Of a stretch of 64,000 nucleotides of DNA, positions 38,346-50,560 are shown piece after piece. The notes under the pieces were generated by a model. That model did no database searches and was not told the origin of the DNA. It saw nothing but the letters and a program-made list of their open reading frames with translations. A program made the position numbers and the translations under genes. Position 1 is the first letter of the stretch. Each line of letters begins with the position of its first letter. The DNA comes from Odobenus rosmarus divergens (taxonomy: Eukaryota > Chordata > Mammalia > Carnivora > Odobenidae), in assembly GCF_000321225.1 (NCBI RefSeq), contig NW_004451878.1, forward strand, positions 530,412 through 594,411. Direction: 5' to 3'.

Positions 38346-41059
38346 GCGGCCCGGCCCGCCCCGGCTCGGCGGCCAGTCGCCCGGAGCCCCCGCCCCCTTG
38401 CACCTGAAGGCCCTCAGGGTCGGACCCGGCGCAAACCGACCCGCCAACCTCTGGCACCTGCATTTTCTCGGGCTCTGCCTCCCCGCTAGGGACTGGCGGC
38501 CCTCGGAGCTTCTAGGGGCTCCTCCCGCTTTGCACTTTTGCTCACTTCCCGCCTGGGTACCGAAAGCAGCGAGCCCAGACTATCAGCTCTCTGCGACCTT
38601 CCGTGGGCCCCGCAGCTGGTTCCTGCAGCGCCCCTCTGTTCCGAGAAGGAGTGGCTCCTGGTACACACACCGGGAAACTGAGGCACACGGTGGTGACGGG
38701 CAGTACTGACATGACACCTGGTGGTCACCCCATTACACTGATCTGAGGGCAGGTGCACCCTCAGAGCACAGGAGGTTTTTCAGGGCGTTACAGTATTGAC
38801 CCAGACATATCTCTCAGGCCCACCTGGGGCTTCCTGTCCCACTCCGATTCGAGGCTATGTATTGAGCCAGACAGGACTCTACCACTTCCCCTCCCCAGGG
38901 AGACTGGCCCCCCATCTACTCTTGCGGGGACAATCTTACAGCCAATCCCGCTCTCCCTTCTGGAGGCGAGAAGCCAGGCAGCAGGGAAGGAGCACAGAAG
39001 TCTGTGCCCTTAAAAGTGTTCCTCAGGCCTCGAGCCTGAAGATTTCCAGGGTGTTTCCACCTATAAAAAGAAGATATTGTGAGATCTTTGGATATGAACC
39101 CAAGGGTGAACTAGGCAGGGCTAGACAAGAAGCATTCACCTGGAGAATAAAGTTGTGAATAGAACATAAAATAGGAACGTGCCTGTGCAAATTGGTTTCA
39201 GCCCTACCACCACTCTGCCCCTAACTCCTAGGAGTGCTCAGGCCCTCCGTGCGAGGTCAGAGAAATGGAGCAACAACTCCGCCAAACAGGTCCGGGCCCA
39301 GAATAATGGGCTTGGCTGTTCACAGCCCTGGAATCAAGCATAAGGAGGGTAAGCAGCGTTGTAAAACCCCGTTAACGCCGGGCAGTCAGGGGACAGAGGT
39401 CTGGTGGCAGAGATGAAGACAACAACGAGCAGAGGACAGGAGGTCAAAGGAGAGAGGAAAGAAGGAAAGAGATGGGAGGAAGGAGCCAGGGCTGGATCAG
39501 GTGCGGTACAGGCAGGTCACACGCCGACGGAAGAGCCCAGCAAACAGCAGCTGGCTTAGTCCTCAATTCGACCACTCACTGTGCTGAAATGTCCATTCAT
39601 TTCATTCTTACAAGTCAGTGAGGTAGGCATGACCCATCTGGGAAGGGTGAGTCTATGTCCTGGTTTACTTGGGACAATCCCAGGAGACACCTGCTGTCCC
39701 AGAATGTATGAGGGACCAGTTCCGGGGTCGGTAGTACCCAATAGACAGGAAGCCTGAAAGTCAGCAGGTGAAGGGAGAGAAAACAAACGAGAATAATCAG
39801 CTGATATCCCCAGGAAGACAGCTACTTGTTTCTCAGGTGCTAAAGGGAAGGGTAAAGTTGAAATACAAATGAACCAAGAAAGCCGCTGACGTTACTTGGT
39901 GCTAGCAGGGAGGGGGACATGGGCAGTACTGGAGGAATGGAAGGGGCCATCTCCAGGGCTCCAGAGGGGCTACCCAGACTTCAGTAGCATGAGGCATCTG
40001 TCTGTCTATTTCTGACAGCAAGAAGTCGAGGAATAAGACCTATGACTGCTCATTTCACATGTCCCCCTGGAGACATTGCGTTTGTGCCTCTTAGGGGACC
40101 GTGCTTGTCTGGGGCTGTAACTCTCAGAGAGACATTAACAGTACGCCCTCCTGGTGGTATGGCGATTATTCATGGAGTGCCAACAAGCAGCTGGGAGCAG
40201 GGCCAGTCCTGACATAGACTTGCCTTGTTCCAGTTACTTCCTGTGAATTCCAGCCATATATCCCTGTTCAGGGGCCAGGATGGCAACGGGAACACTCTTA
40301 CCAACGTTCCTTACTTGCTCCTGGGGGTGAGCTGGGCAATCTCCTTGCTTCCTGCAGCTTGGGAGGGTGACAAAGAGGATGTTACGGCTCAGATACTCCT
40401 TTCACTCACCTATACAAGCTCTTTACTCTTGACTCACCTTCCTGGTATCCGGCACCCCTTATATACACTCCTCTGACCCTGCAGGCTGTGGACAGTAGTA
40501 TCGAAAGGAAATAAGGAGGGAAGGGACGAGTTACTGAATCTAAGACTAAAGGAAAAGATCTTCAGTTCTTATTGTGGAGAGCCCTATCATTTGTCAAAAA
40601 TGCTTGCTATGGTTTGGTATCAGACACTTGTGGGACAGAAGCTGAAGGTTAATGACCTTTTTGCCCATCAAATGCCAGTTCCTACTACTAGGTAGGAGTT
40701 CCTAGTTCCTACTGGTTCACTGATCACCCACAGGACTTTCTGGGTAGCCAGTGATTTGTATAGACCCTTTTAGATATGGTAACAGTGTCCTCCCTATTTT
40801 TTTCCAAGGGGCCCAGGAACCCAAAGCCTAGAGAACAAGTGCCATGAGAATAAGCCGTTAGGCAACAGAACTCCAAAATCCCACCACACACACAAGCAAT
40901 ATTCTCTGAACACCTCTCCCTCCTCCCACTTCTGTCTTACTGAACAGAGAATGACATATTTTTTTGTGACAGAATCAAGAACCAGACCCTTGATTAATGG
41001 GGTAGGAGTTGGATCTTAGAGGAAATAGAGATTCTTCAACTTTTTAAAGATTCAATTTC

Positions 41060-41240
41060 ATATTAGGCTTTTTTATTAAGATGCTGAGCGTTGTAGTGAA
41101 AAGAACATGGGCTTTGAGGCAGAGGCAATCCTGGTTCAGATACTACTACTTCTCTGAATCTCAGCTCCTCTGTCTGTAAAATGTGGGTAATAACATCTGC
41201 CCTTGCAGGGTGGCTATAAGAATAAAAAATAATGCATATA
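41060..41240 (+). repeat. MIR
   Basis: Blocks aatcctggttcagatactac, tctgaatctcagctcctc, taaaatgtgggtaataac. Confidence 0.75.
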
Positions 41241-41255
41241 AAAAGTGCCTGGCCA

Positions 41256-41606
41256 GGGGCACGTGAGGTGGCTCAGTCAGTTAAGTGCCTGACTCTTGAT
41301 TTCGGCTCAGGTCGTGCTGGGCATAGAGCCTGCTTAAGATTCTCTCTCTCCCCCCTCCCTCTGCCCCTCCCCCAACCCTCTCTGAAAAGGCGGGGGTGAG
41401 CCTGGGTGGCACAGCCAGTTAAGTGCCCAACTCTTGGTTTCGGCTCAGGATGGTGAGATCCAGCCCCTACGCCTGCTGCCCATTGGGCTCTGCCCTGGGC
41501 ATGGAGTCTGCTTGGAGTTTCTCTCTCCCTCTCCCTTTGCCCCTTCTGCTCGTGCTCTCTTTCTCTAAAATCAATCAATCAATCAATCAATCTTTTTTTT
41601 TTTTTT
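41256..41606 (+). mobile_element. Dimeric CAN-SINE insertion
   Basis: Two head-to-tail SINE units (from 41256 and from about 41392) share one target duplication, aagtgcctggcca at 41243-41255 and 41607-41619. Confidence 0.8.
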
Positions 41607-42429
41607 AAGTGCCTGGCCATATTAAGTAGATTTTGTAAGTGGAGCAATTATTATATATGCACGAGATACTGACTACAATGGATAGACACCAATGGCCATT
41701 ATAAATGATAACAAAATATAGGGGTCAAGATCAGGGTCCTTAAAAAGTGTCAGTGAATATAGCAGAATAGGTTTGCCCTGTATATCGTTAATATCGTGTG
41801 TGTGTATACATGTATGTGTGTGAATGTGTATGTATGTGGGTGTCTATGTATATATGACTTTAGTCACTGAAGTTATTGTAAACATCATGATAACACATGT
41901 TGAATAATTTGGGGTTGACAAGGATGGATGTATAGGTTGAGTAAAGTGTCTAAAAAAATGAAAGAATCTATTATTATTTCAAATATGTCAGATGCTGACA
42001 TTTCCCTAAGAATTGCTACTAAATTGCTTCCAGCCAACAGTCAAAAGATAGATAAGCAAAGTGACCATGTATCCCAAAGGATTTTGTTTCAATGAAAGAC
42101 AAAGAAAGTCCTAGTCTTGATATAACTCGTCAAAAGTAAGGTTTTCAATCTGTTCAAGGCAGGACTGATGGTTCATACTGGCCTGAAGAATGGGCTTTGG
42201 AGACCACTATCAGCCAAGCAAGGAGGCAGCCCTGCTCTCAAATGGTTAACCAGGCAGCAATTATCTATGAGGATAACCTGAGAGCAGATTGGGGAAGTGG
42301 TTAAATTATTAGTCTCCTGAAGTCATTTTGTTGGTTCTGGGCAGAAATAAAAAAGACGATATGGTAATGAAAAAAGTGCGGTAGCCTCAGGCAGCCTCAT
42401 CATACAAGCTGAGGACAATTTTCAGTTGC

Positions 42430-43320
42430 TCTAGTATCTGAAAGTAACAATTCATTCATCTATTTATTTCATAAACACGTGTTAAGTGTCAACTGTATGC
42501 CAGGCACAGCATAGGTGCTAGGGATACATTGAGAAATACGACAGGTGCCAGCCCGAACCTCAAAGAACATACAGTGGAATGGGACAGAGATGCACAGGGA
42601 CATAATTCCACCTCAAAGAGCTCCAGTAGAATAAATGAATTCAAGCAGGAAATAGCTTGTAGAGTTATGTTCATTCTGCTATGGTGGCACCGAGAAGGGA
42701 TCAGATAAATGGGAAAGTCTTGAAAGGCTTCACAGTAGGTAATATAAGAAGCAGAACTGAATTATATAGCTCGGTGCCTGCCAAGTAGAGAGGAGGAGAC
42801 AGGAGCAGCGAGTGCACACACCCTAGTGTGTGCTCAACAAGGAGCCTGACAAAGCAAGGTATATTTAAGAAGTGGTGCATGTGAAATCCATGGAGCTGGA
42901 GAGTGCATGCTCAAAGTGTGGAGTTGCGGACATAGGACTGTTACTACTGGTTTTAAGATACCGAAAGAGCCTTAAAAAGTCCACGTTAAAGGCTTGGGAT
43001 TTTATCCTTTGGACAGGATATGACAAGGAGGTTTTATGTTTGTTTGTTTGTTTTTGAGGTGGGGGAGGGAAGAGGGAGAGGGAGAGAGAGAATCCTAAGC
43101 AGGATCCAAGCTCAGTGCAGAGCCTGATGCAGGGCCTGCTCTCACGACCCTGAGATCATGACCTGAGCTGAAATCAAGAGTCAGATGCTTAACGAACTGA
43201 GCTACCCAGGTGCCCCAAAGAGGAGGTTTTTAAGGAGAGTTGAGACATGATCAGATTTATGTTCTTAGAGGAGAAATGGCCATTTAAAAGCACTTTGTCA
43301 GATTTCTGGTTCTGGATCAA
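42430..43320 (+). repeat. Old interspersed repeat (as at 1750 and 52490), interrupted
   Basis: Blocks gtatgccaggcacagcatag, gctagggatacattg, ggcttgggattttatcctt, gagttgagacatgatcag. A SINE interrupts it at 43035-43216. Confidence 0.5.
43035..43216 (-). mobile_element. CAN-SINE
   Basis: The minus-strand head GGGGCACCTGGGTAGCTCAG is at the right end. The flanks (a)aggaggtttt suggest a target duplication. Confidence 0.82.
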
Positions 43321-43387
43321 GATGGAATAGACCCACTTCTCCCTAGTATTTAGTATTCTCACTAAATACTAAAACCCCTGGCGATAT

Positions 43388-43433
43388 ATGTATATATTAT
43401 ATATATATAATATGTATATTTATATATATATAG
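43388..43433. repeat. (TA)n-rich simple repeat
   Basis: Self-complementary TATATA stretches able to form a hairpin. Confidence 0.8.
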
Positions 43434-43562
43434 CAACATAAGAAGACAGAAAAAGTAGAAAGAAAAAGGCAGATGAGCTAGGAAAAGATCTGAGGAAAGA
43501 CACAGTAGTGATTTGTTTGGGTTCGCTTTTTGCTTCATCTATCCAGATTAGATGCTAGAAAA

Positions 43563-43972
43563 GCCAACAGCACAGATGAAGAAGAAAAAGAAGGGGGGGG
43601 GGAGAGGAGAGGGAGGAGAAGGAGGAGGAGGAGGAGGAGGAGGAGGAAGAAGAAGAAGAAGAAGAAGAAGAAGAAGAAGAAGAAGAAGAAGAAGAAGAAG
43701 AAGAAGAAGAAAAGGAAGGAGAAAGAAGAAGAAGAAGAAGAAGGAGGAGGAGGAGGAGGAGACGGAGAAGGAGAAGGAGGAGAAGAAGAAGAAGAAGAAG
43801 GAGGAGGAGGAGGAGAAGGAGAAGGAGGAGAAGAAGGAGAAGGAGAAGGAGAAGGAGGAGAAGGAGAAGAAGGGGAAGGAGAAGAAGAAGAAGAAGGAGA
43901 AGGAGAAGGAGAAGGAGGAGAAGGAGAAGAAGGGGAAGGAGAAGAAGAAGAAGAAGGAGAAGAAGGAAAAGC
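43563..43972. repeat. GGA/GAA polypurine tract (about 0.4 kb)
   Basis: Almost uninterrupted purines with (GAA)n and (GGA)n runs. The (GAAGAA) core is at 43647-43710. The long Glu/Lys-only frames here are artefacts of the triplet repeat. Confidence 0.93.
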
Positions 43973-43999
43973 TGGCTATATCTAGCTAAAGGATCAAGA

Positions 44000-44460
44000 T
44001 GGGGGTAGCCTCCACAATAGCCACCCTACTCCCACCAAACACCACAGAAAACACTGCAGCCCTTCCCCACTCCTATCAGCCAAGGCAAAGTGGAGAGCCT
44101 CAACTTCCATTTGGGCCTGGCTGTAACAAGGTATCCCCCCAGCCCCACTATCAGGGTGGTATAAGAAAACCACAAGTGGGAAACCAGAACTTTCACCAGC
44201 TTCCAGTGGTAATGAGCACCTCACCCTTAACACCGTGGTGTCAGTGGAGGACACATGGGAAGCAGAAAGGAGGTGCCCTCCCTATCCCATGCAGGGTGAT
44301 GTCAGTGGAGGCTCAGTAGGGAACCAGAACTCCCACTATCCAAGCAGTAACGAGGTGTCCTTCCCCACCTTCCCCACCCGTCACCTAAGGGTATCAATGG
44401 AGGCCATGTAGAAAACCTGGATTTCTACCACCCACCTGGCAGAAAGGAGTAAAAACATGA
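44000..44460 (+). repeat. Degenerate tandem array, probably L1 5'UTR-derived
   Basis: Repeating phrases gtcagtggagg, aaccagaact, gtaa(t/c)gag at roughly 65-75-bp spacing. The wording resembles the 5'UTR arrays of old mammalian L1s. Confidence 0.5.
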
Positions 44461-45180
44461 TCCAACTACATGCTATCACTTTCTTAAAAAACTAAACATT
44501 CACTTCCCATGCAATCCATTAGTGATACTATGAGCATTTATCTCAGATAAAGGAAAATTTCTGTCCATACAAACCTGTACACAAATGTCCATAGCAGCCT
44601 TATCTGTAATAGCAAAATACTAGAAACAACCAGACTGTCCCTCAAGGAATGAACGGCTAAACAAACTGTGGTACCTCCATACCATGGAATACAACTCAGC
44701 AATGAAAAGGGACAAAGTATTGATACACACAGCAACTTGGGTGAATCTCGGTGGCGTTAAGCGAAAAGAAAAAAAATCTCGAATAACCACTAACTGGCTG
44801 ATTCCATTTATATAATGTTCTCAAAATGACGAAATTATGGAGATGGAGAATGGATTCGTGGTGGCTAGGGGTTAGAGTCGGCGGTAAAGGGGAGGGGTGC
44901 AGGTGTGGCTCTATCAGGGTAATAAGAGATCCGTGTGATGATGGAATCATTTGGTATCTTGATTGTGGTATTTGCCCAAATCAGCATGTGGAAATGGCAT
45001 ATACAAAACTATACATACATAGTATACCAATGCCAATTTTCTGGTTTTGATATTATACTATAGTTACATAAAATATAACCATTGGGGGAAACTGGAAGGA
45101 GCCTACACAGGACGTATACTTTTGCAACTTCCTGTATATCTAAAATGATTTTGTAAGAAGTTTTATAAAAAGCAAAGGAA
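44460..45180 (+). mobile_element. L1 3' fragment
   Basis: Contains ccatagcagccttatctgta, ccatggaatacaactcagca and the tail end tctaaaatgattttgtaag. Confidence 0.82.
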
Positions 45181-45401
45181 AAAAAAAAGGCAGTCTTTCA
45201 TCAACTTTTAAGTTCCTTCTAGTAGGTCTCAGCGTGCTAATTCTAGAAACAGGAAACGGAAGAAATGAGAAATTTACCTTGTAAATATAAATCTTTCCTT
45301 TTGAGAATATGCTATGGAGTGGCAGGATCAGCCATGTTAACTCAGGTTAATGTCAGGCAAGATTTCAGGACTGTTCCTTAGATTCCAAATTCTTAGTTCT
45401 T

Positions 45402-45600
45402 TTTTTTTTTTTTTTTTAAGATTTTATTTATTTTATTTGAGAGAGAGAGAATGAGAGATAGCACGAGAGAGAAGAGGTTCAGAGGGAAAAGCAGACTCCC
45501 TGCTCGGCAGGGAGCCCGATGTGGGACTCGATCCCGGGACTCCAGGATCATGACCTGAGCCGAAGGCAGTCGCTTAACCAACTGAGCCACCCAGGCGCCC
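45402..45600 (-). mobile_element. CAN-SINE, young
   Basis: A perfect 16-bp target duplication caaattcttagttctt at 45386-45401 and 45601-45616. Confidence 0.95.
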
Positions 45601-46709
45601 CAAATTCTTAGTTCTTATCTCACGCCTTCCTCCGCACCACTGGATGGCCAGGAGACAATACTCCTCCCCATTCCTCAGACAAGGAGATTTAAGCTTAGGG
45701 AGAACTGGCAGGCCCGATTCACGCAGTGATGGTGATAGAAAGATGAGCTACCATCTCTCCCCGAGGACCACAGCATACGTAAAATCAAATTCCCTCCTAG
45801 CACCTGGGGAAAGTGCGGGAATGCCTCCCCACTCACACTGCCATTCTCTTAGGTCTACAATTAGGAACACATTTTTATTGTAACACTGTGAAGCAAGAGG
45901 AATGACACAGGGAGAACAGGTTGGACAAATAAAAGGTGGAAATTTGGTTCAGAAGCATGTAACTTCGAAGAACCATGATACTTTTCACAGGCAAGGACTG
46001 GAAGGTCTTCAAGGGAAGTTTTCCTAGCAAGGTTTTAAAAGGCCTGAGTAAACAAACCAGTACCACACAATAAAGACTGAAGATATTCCTGCTACTCCTA
46101 GATGTCTGTGGCAGCCAAGGCAGGCCCCAGGTCTGGAAAAACTCTCTTATATCTCCTTTGGCCCAGCAATACATTCACCCTAGGATTTCTCCACAAAACT
46201 CTTGAGTACTGGCCTCGGATCCCAGGCTCCTAGTTGCTACTGGCAGGCCTTATAAAATACATGAAGGACAGACAGGCTGCAAGATGCAGGAACCAAATCC
46301 AAGACTGAAATTCCTGGGACAAAGAGTCCTAATCTTACACCTACCTTCTAAGAAACTCATATTCTCAGTCCCAAACCCTCCCTTCTCTAGAATCAGTATC
46401 ATCTATATGTTCACTGTATGCCAAAGTAGGCTCTAATCATTTCTATTTACGGAGCACTGTTTCTAAACCTTGTTTTCCCCTTCCTAACAATGAACTTGGG
46501 CAGGTTCTTCTTAGTCTATAATGACAGAGCTTCAGCCAGAGAGAGGGGGATATTCCTAGGCCCCTCAAGAAAAAACTAAAAACAAAAAACCCAGAAAATT
46601 CATTGGTTTCTTTCAAGTCTTTGTGTGTTGCCTTATCAAGTTCTTCAAGTCATATCAAGTCCTTGTCTATTTATTGCACTAAATGAAGTTTAAGATACAC
46701 ACTCACAAA

Positions 46710-47520
46710 CCTCAAAATTAAAAAATCCAATCAGGTTGAAAACAGATGAACTAAATAGTCCAGTTAATAAGTATTTTAAAATTCAAATCTGAGATTCCTC
46801 CAAAAAACCTCCAGCAAAGCAAACTTAAGAAGACTGTATGGTAAATTACCACTCTTGTTGCACCTCTATAAATAATCAGATCCAATCTAACAAGACCAAC
46901 CTTAGTTTGTGATCAAGACTAGTCTTTCTTTGAGACTATTCTTGATCAAAACAAGGGAAGTGGTAGAAAACATTTTATTATCCATTGTCTAGATAACTGC
47001 CCTCCAGGTTATCTGGTTTTAGCCTATAGTTGATCTAATTTACAATTCTGCAAATCGTAAATAACTATGGAAAAGATCAGTTCTGCCTCCATTTGAATTT
47101 TCAGTTCAACATGCCTTTATCCTTAGGAATATTTTTTTCTTTTACTTTTTCATAGAACCAGTTAAAAGATCTGCTTGTTCCCTCATGGGTTAAAGCCTTT
47201 ATATTTTTTTAAAGATTTTATTTATTTATTTGATAGAGAAATAGCGAGAGAGGGAACACAAGCATGGGGGAGCTAGAGAGGGAGAAGCAGGCTCCCCGCT
47301 GAGCAGGGAGCCTGATTTGGGGGTCAGGGGTGGGGGCTCGATCCCAGGACGCTAGGTTCATGACCTGAGCCGAGGCAGATGCTTAATGACTGAGCCACCC
47401 AGGCGCCCCGGGTTAAAGCCTTTAACACATGTTCATTTTAATATCAACATATGTTCATGTAATATCTACATGACAGTCATGATTTACTGCTTTTGAAAAT
47501 TATCTTTTAACATATATAAA
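46710..47520 (+). repeat. Diverged repeat, copy 2
   Basis: Counterpart of 36590-37345, interrupted by the SINE at 47202-47409. Confidence 0.6.
47202..47409 (-). mobile_element. CAN-SINE
   Basis: A perfect target duplication gggttaaagccttta at 47187-47201 and 47410-47424. Confidence 0.95.
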
Positions 47521-49344
47521 TAATTATCATTTAAGGCAGAAAAAATATGTGCTACACAGAGTTACAGCTGGTATACTATGGTTGGGCAGGAGGAGTAATT
47601 GCTTCAGATTGAGAGAAATCAAAATAACTTTTCATAGAGTAGGTGGTACTAGTACTTTGCCTTAAGGGTAAATAGAATTTTAAAACAGAATAGGAAGGCA
47701 TTTCAAGCGACCGAAAGGCCTGTTAATCCTAAGGGACTCTCCTAACCCTAACATTATTAGCCAGCGCCCAGCATCTGGGACTCCCAAGGAGAGGCCAGAC
47801 TCAACCTATGAGATTCATGTAGGGTCAATACCCAATTTGGAACCAATCTCCCTATGTGTTGGTTGAATACAGTGAATCTCCCTATGTATCATTCTGCCTG
47901 ACAAGACCTATAGTCCCAACTACTCAGCTGAGAAAGGGCTCCTAGCAAGCACAGGGGCATAAGGCTTGATGGTAACTAGGATAACTGGCTTATTAATTCC
48001 GAGCAATGTGTCTTGAAATTAGCATCACAGCCTACTTCCTGTATGCCATATAGCAGAACTATATGGCAGCCTAAATAAATTCCCTATCTCCTACTGCCTC
48101 AGTAGGTCAGGTATGTAGTTATATGGATCTAATTGCATTTTACTTCCAGAGTCAAACTAAGTTTCATTAATAGCCGTTACTATACATTTCCATATTGCCA
48201 ATAGACAAGAGGAAAAGGTAGGTAAGGAGTTCAGAAAATGTAATCGGTAGAAAAATATACATTTAGAAGAGCATTAACTAAGTCTCCGGGTATCCTTGTT
48301 TACCTGTGTCAGATGACATCCCTTCATGAATGGATTTTCCAGCCTGAGCCCCTATCTGTAGGTCTATACTTACTCTATAGCCTTATTAACTACAGACACT
48401 ATTGTGTAGGCCACTAAATGTCACTCTCCTAGACCAACAACAAATACCTCCACATTTTTCAGAGACCCATGTCTAGCTAACCTACTGGTTTCTATTGTGT
48501 CAGCTCATGCTCAAATCCTGCTCTACTTCAAACTCTTTTCCCTTGATCTTCCATTGCTAATCTTAGTCTCAGTTCTGTTCTTTGCCTTATGCCTCTGTAG
48601 CACCCCCTCCCAGTCTCAGCTCTGCTTCTGGTTCACCTTCATCTACTATCCCTGGCCCAAGTTACTGGTAAGGTAAGAACAACAAAGTTATCTTATGGGA
48701 AAGAAGACTTCCTGACCCTGAACCCTGAAAGAGCTGTATGACGGTCAGGTTTTATGTGTTGGACATTAAGTACTAATGACTGACGGAAAAAGATGGGTTG
48801 GTCAGCTCTATGGCAATTGCTTTGAACTCCTTAGAAAAAAAACACAGTGCCCACCAAGGAAAGCAGGTTAAGGCATGTCCTTCCTCCAGCTGAACCATAA
48901 CCCAATCTTGATAAGGTGGGTGGAGGGTTGGATGAGGGTACCTACAGTTCTGAGCAGGAAGGATTTTAATGTAGGCATCATCTCACCTCTGGTTGAGCAA
49001 TAAAGAAGGTGTGCTAATTTGCAATTTAAATGACACACCCATCCATTTGGCAACCAGGCAAACTCTTTCCTTGATTCTCTGACCTACAAACAAAATCGGG
49101 TTTTAGTGGTATAAAAGCTCAATGTAAGATGGAACAATGAATAAAATCAAATAACCAGATGCAAATCAAATATAAAGGTCATAATAACCTAGGCATATAG
49201 AAAACTTTTTCTCTTAGGCATTAAAAGGTCAAATTGGATGTCCCTATGTTCCTATACCTACCTAGCTCACTCCCAGCTAAAATATCTGAAGCATCAGGAT
49301 GCCATGGAGTGTCAACGCAGAGAAGACCTTGCCTCTTATTGTTC

Positions 49345-49555
49345 TTAACACATGCTGAGCACTATACTATCATATACACACTACCTCACTGCATTCTCAC
49401 AACAACTCTAGGAAGTAAGCACTATTATTATTCCTATTTTGTAGCTGATGAAATGAAGGCACAGAGTTTAAGTAACTTGCTTAAGGCCATACAGCTGGTA
49501 TGTGGTAGAACCAGGATTTAAACTGGGACTGCGATCTCAGCCACTGTACAAATTA
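49345..49555 (+). repeat. MIR, well preserved
   Basis: Blocks gcattctcacaacaactct, attattattcctattttg, gtaacttgcttaaggcc. Confidence 0.85.
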
Positions 49556-50129
49556 TCCTCCAGCAGTAGGGCCTTTAAAGACAAGCAAGAAAGAGCTTTG
49601 ACAACAAAGAGCAATTTTTCAACCTCCGGAAGACTCTATTCAGAGGGAAGATAAGAATTATGTGATTTTTTCCATCCCTGAATTGAGCTTTATAAATATT
49701 CTCTTACTCGCATCTCTCCCTAAGATTTCAAAGCTTCTCTCACAATCACCATTTAGTGATATTTGTCATTTGTATTCTCATGTTCTTCACGGTCTTTCAT
49801 CCCTCATCTTCTCAAGTTTTATATGCCTGGGAATTCACCCGATTATAAAACCAGGTGACTGGGAGCCTCTCTGATTGTTAGGATGTGAGCTATGTGAGGG
49901 GAACTTCCATACAGACCTGGCCTGCTGGAATGAACCTAATTTCTATTTAATCACTCCTTCCTATAGAAAGGCCACAAAACGCTGCAACCTCTAGGTTCTG
50001 ATAATAATGGATAATAACTACTATGTCAGAAGTCCCACAACCAAGGGATACTTCTTTCATACCTAAACCTTCTATTATTTAGGAGGGGAAGGCAGAGAGA
50101 GTGAGAACAAGGTTCTTTCAGGCCCAAGG

Positions 50130-50560
50130 TTTCTAAAATAAATTGTTTTTAAGAAAATTCAAACATACTCAAAAATAGACTGAACAGCATAATGAGACCC
50201 TGACATACCCATCATCTAGACTCACTAGTCACAAACTTTTCATACACTTACTCCATCTCTCTCTGTTGTCTCATTTTGTTGAATTATTTTAAAGTAAATC
50301 TCAAATATAATTTTATTTCATCCCTATATACTTTAGTATCTATATCTGTATAGACATTTTCTTATGTAATTATAATACCATCATCATACTTACCAAAATG
50401 AGTAACTTAGACTCTATTCAAATTCTCTTGATTGCTTCCAAGACAGATTTTTTTTTCACATCAGGATCCAAACAAGGTCCATACATTATATATGGTGGTT
50501 GTTATCTCTCTAAGTCTGTCTTAATCTAGAGCTACCTCCCCATTTTTTAAAATTTAATCC
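50130..50560 (+). repeat. Old LINE-like repeat, family not assigned
   Basis: Blocks gacatacccatcatctag, aaagtaaatctcaaatat, atcaggatccaaacaaggtc, a recurrent phrase order in mammalian genomes. Confidence 0.5.

Larger units (their letters stand above)
37990..38520. promoter_or_regulatory. CpG island at the SLC37A2 promoter
   Basis: Dense CpG and high GC relative to the flanks, covering exon 1, the 5'UTR and the first bases of intron 1. The position fits the gene's main promoter. Confidence 0.8.

Noticed and set aside
40142..40160. CTCF-like CCCTCCTGGTGG motif
   Set aside because: Several core positions fail when aligned without a gap, so it is not listed as a site.
43530..43989. Long Glu/Lys-rich open frames of about 150 codons
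   Set aside because: They arise from the (GAA/GGA)n triplet repeat, which has no stops in any purine frame. No flanking coding signal or homolog is seen.
36590..47520. Provirus with two LTRs
   Set aside because: The two related blocks enclose the SLC37A2 promoter and first exon and no viral genes.
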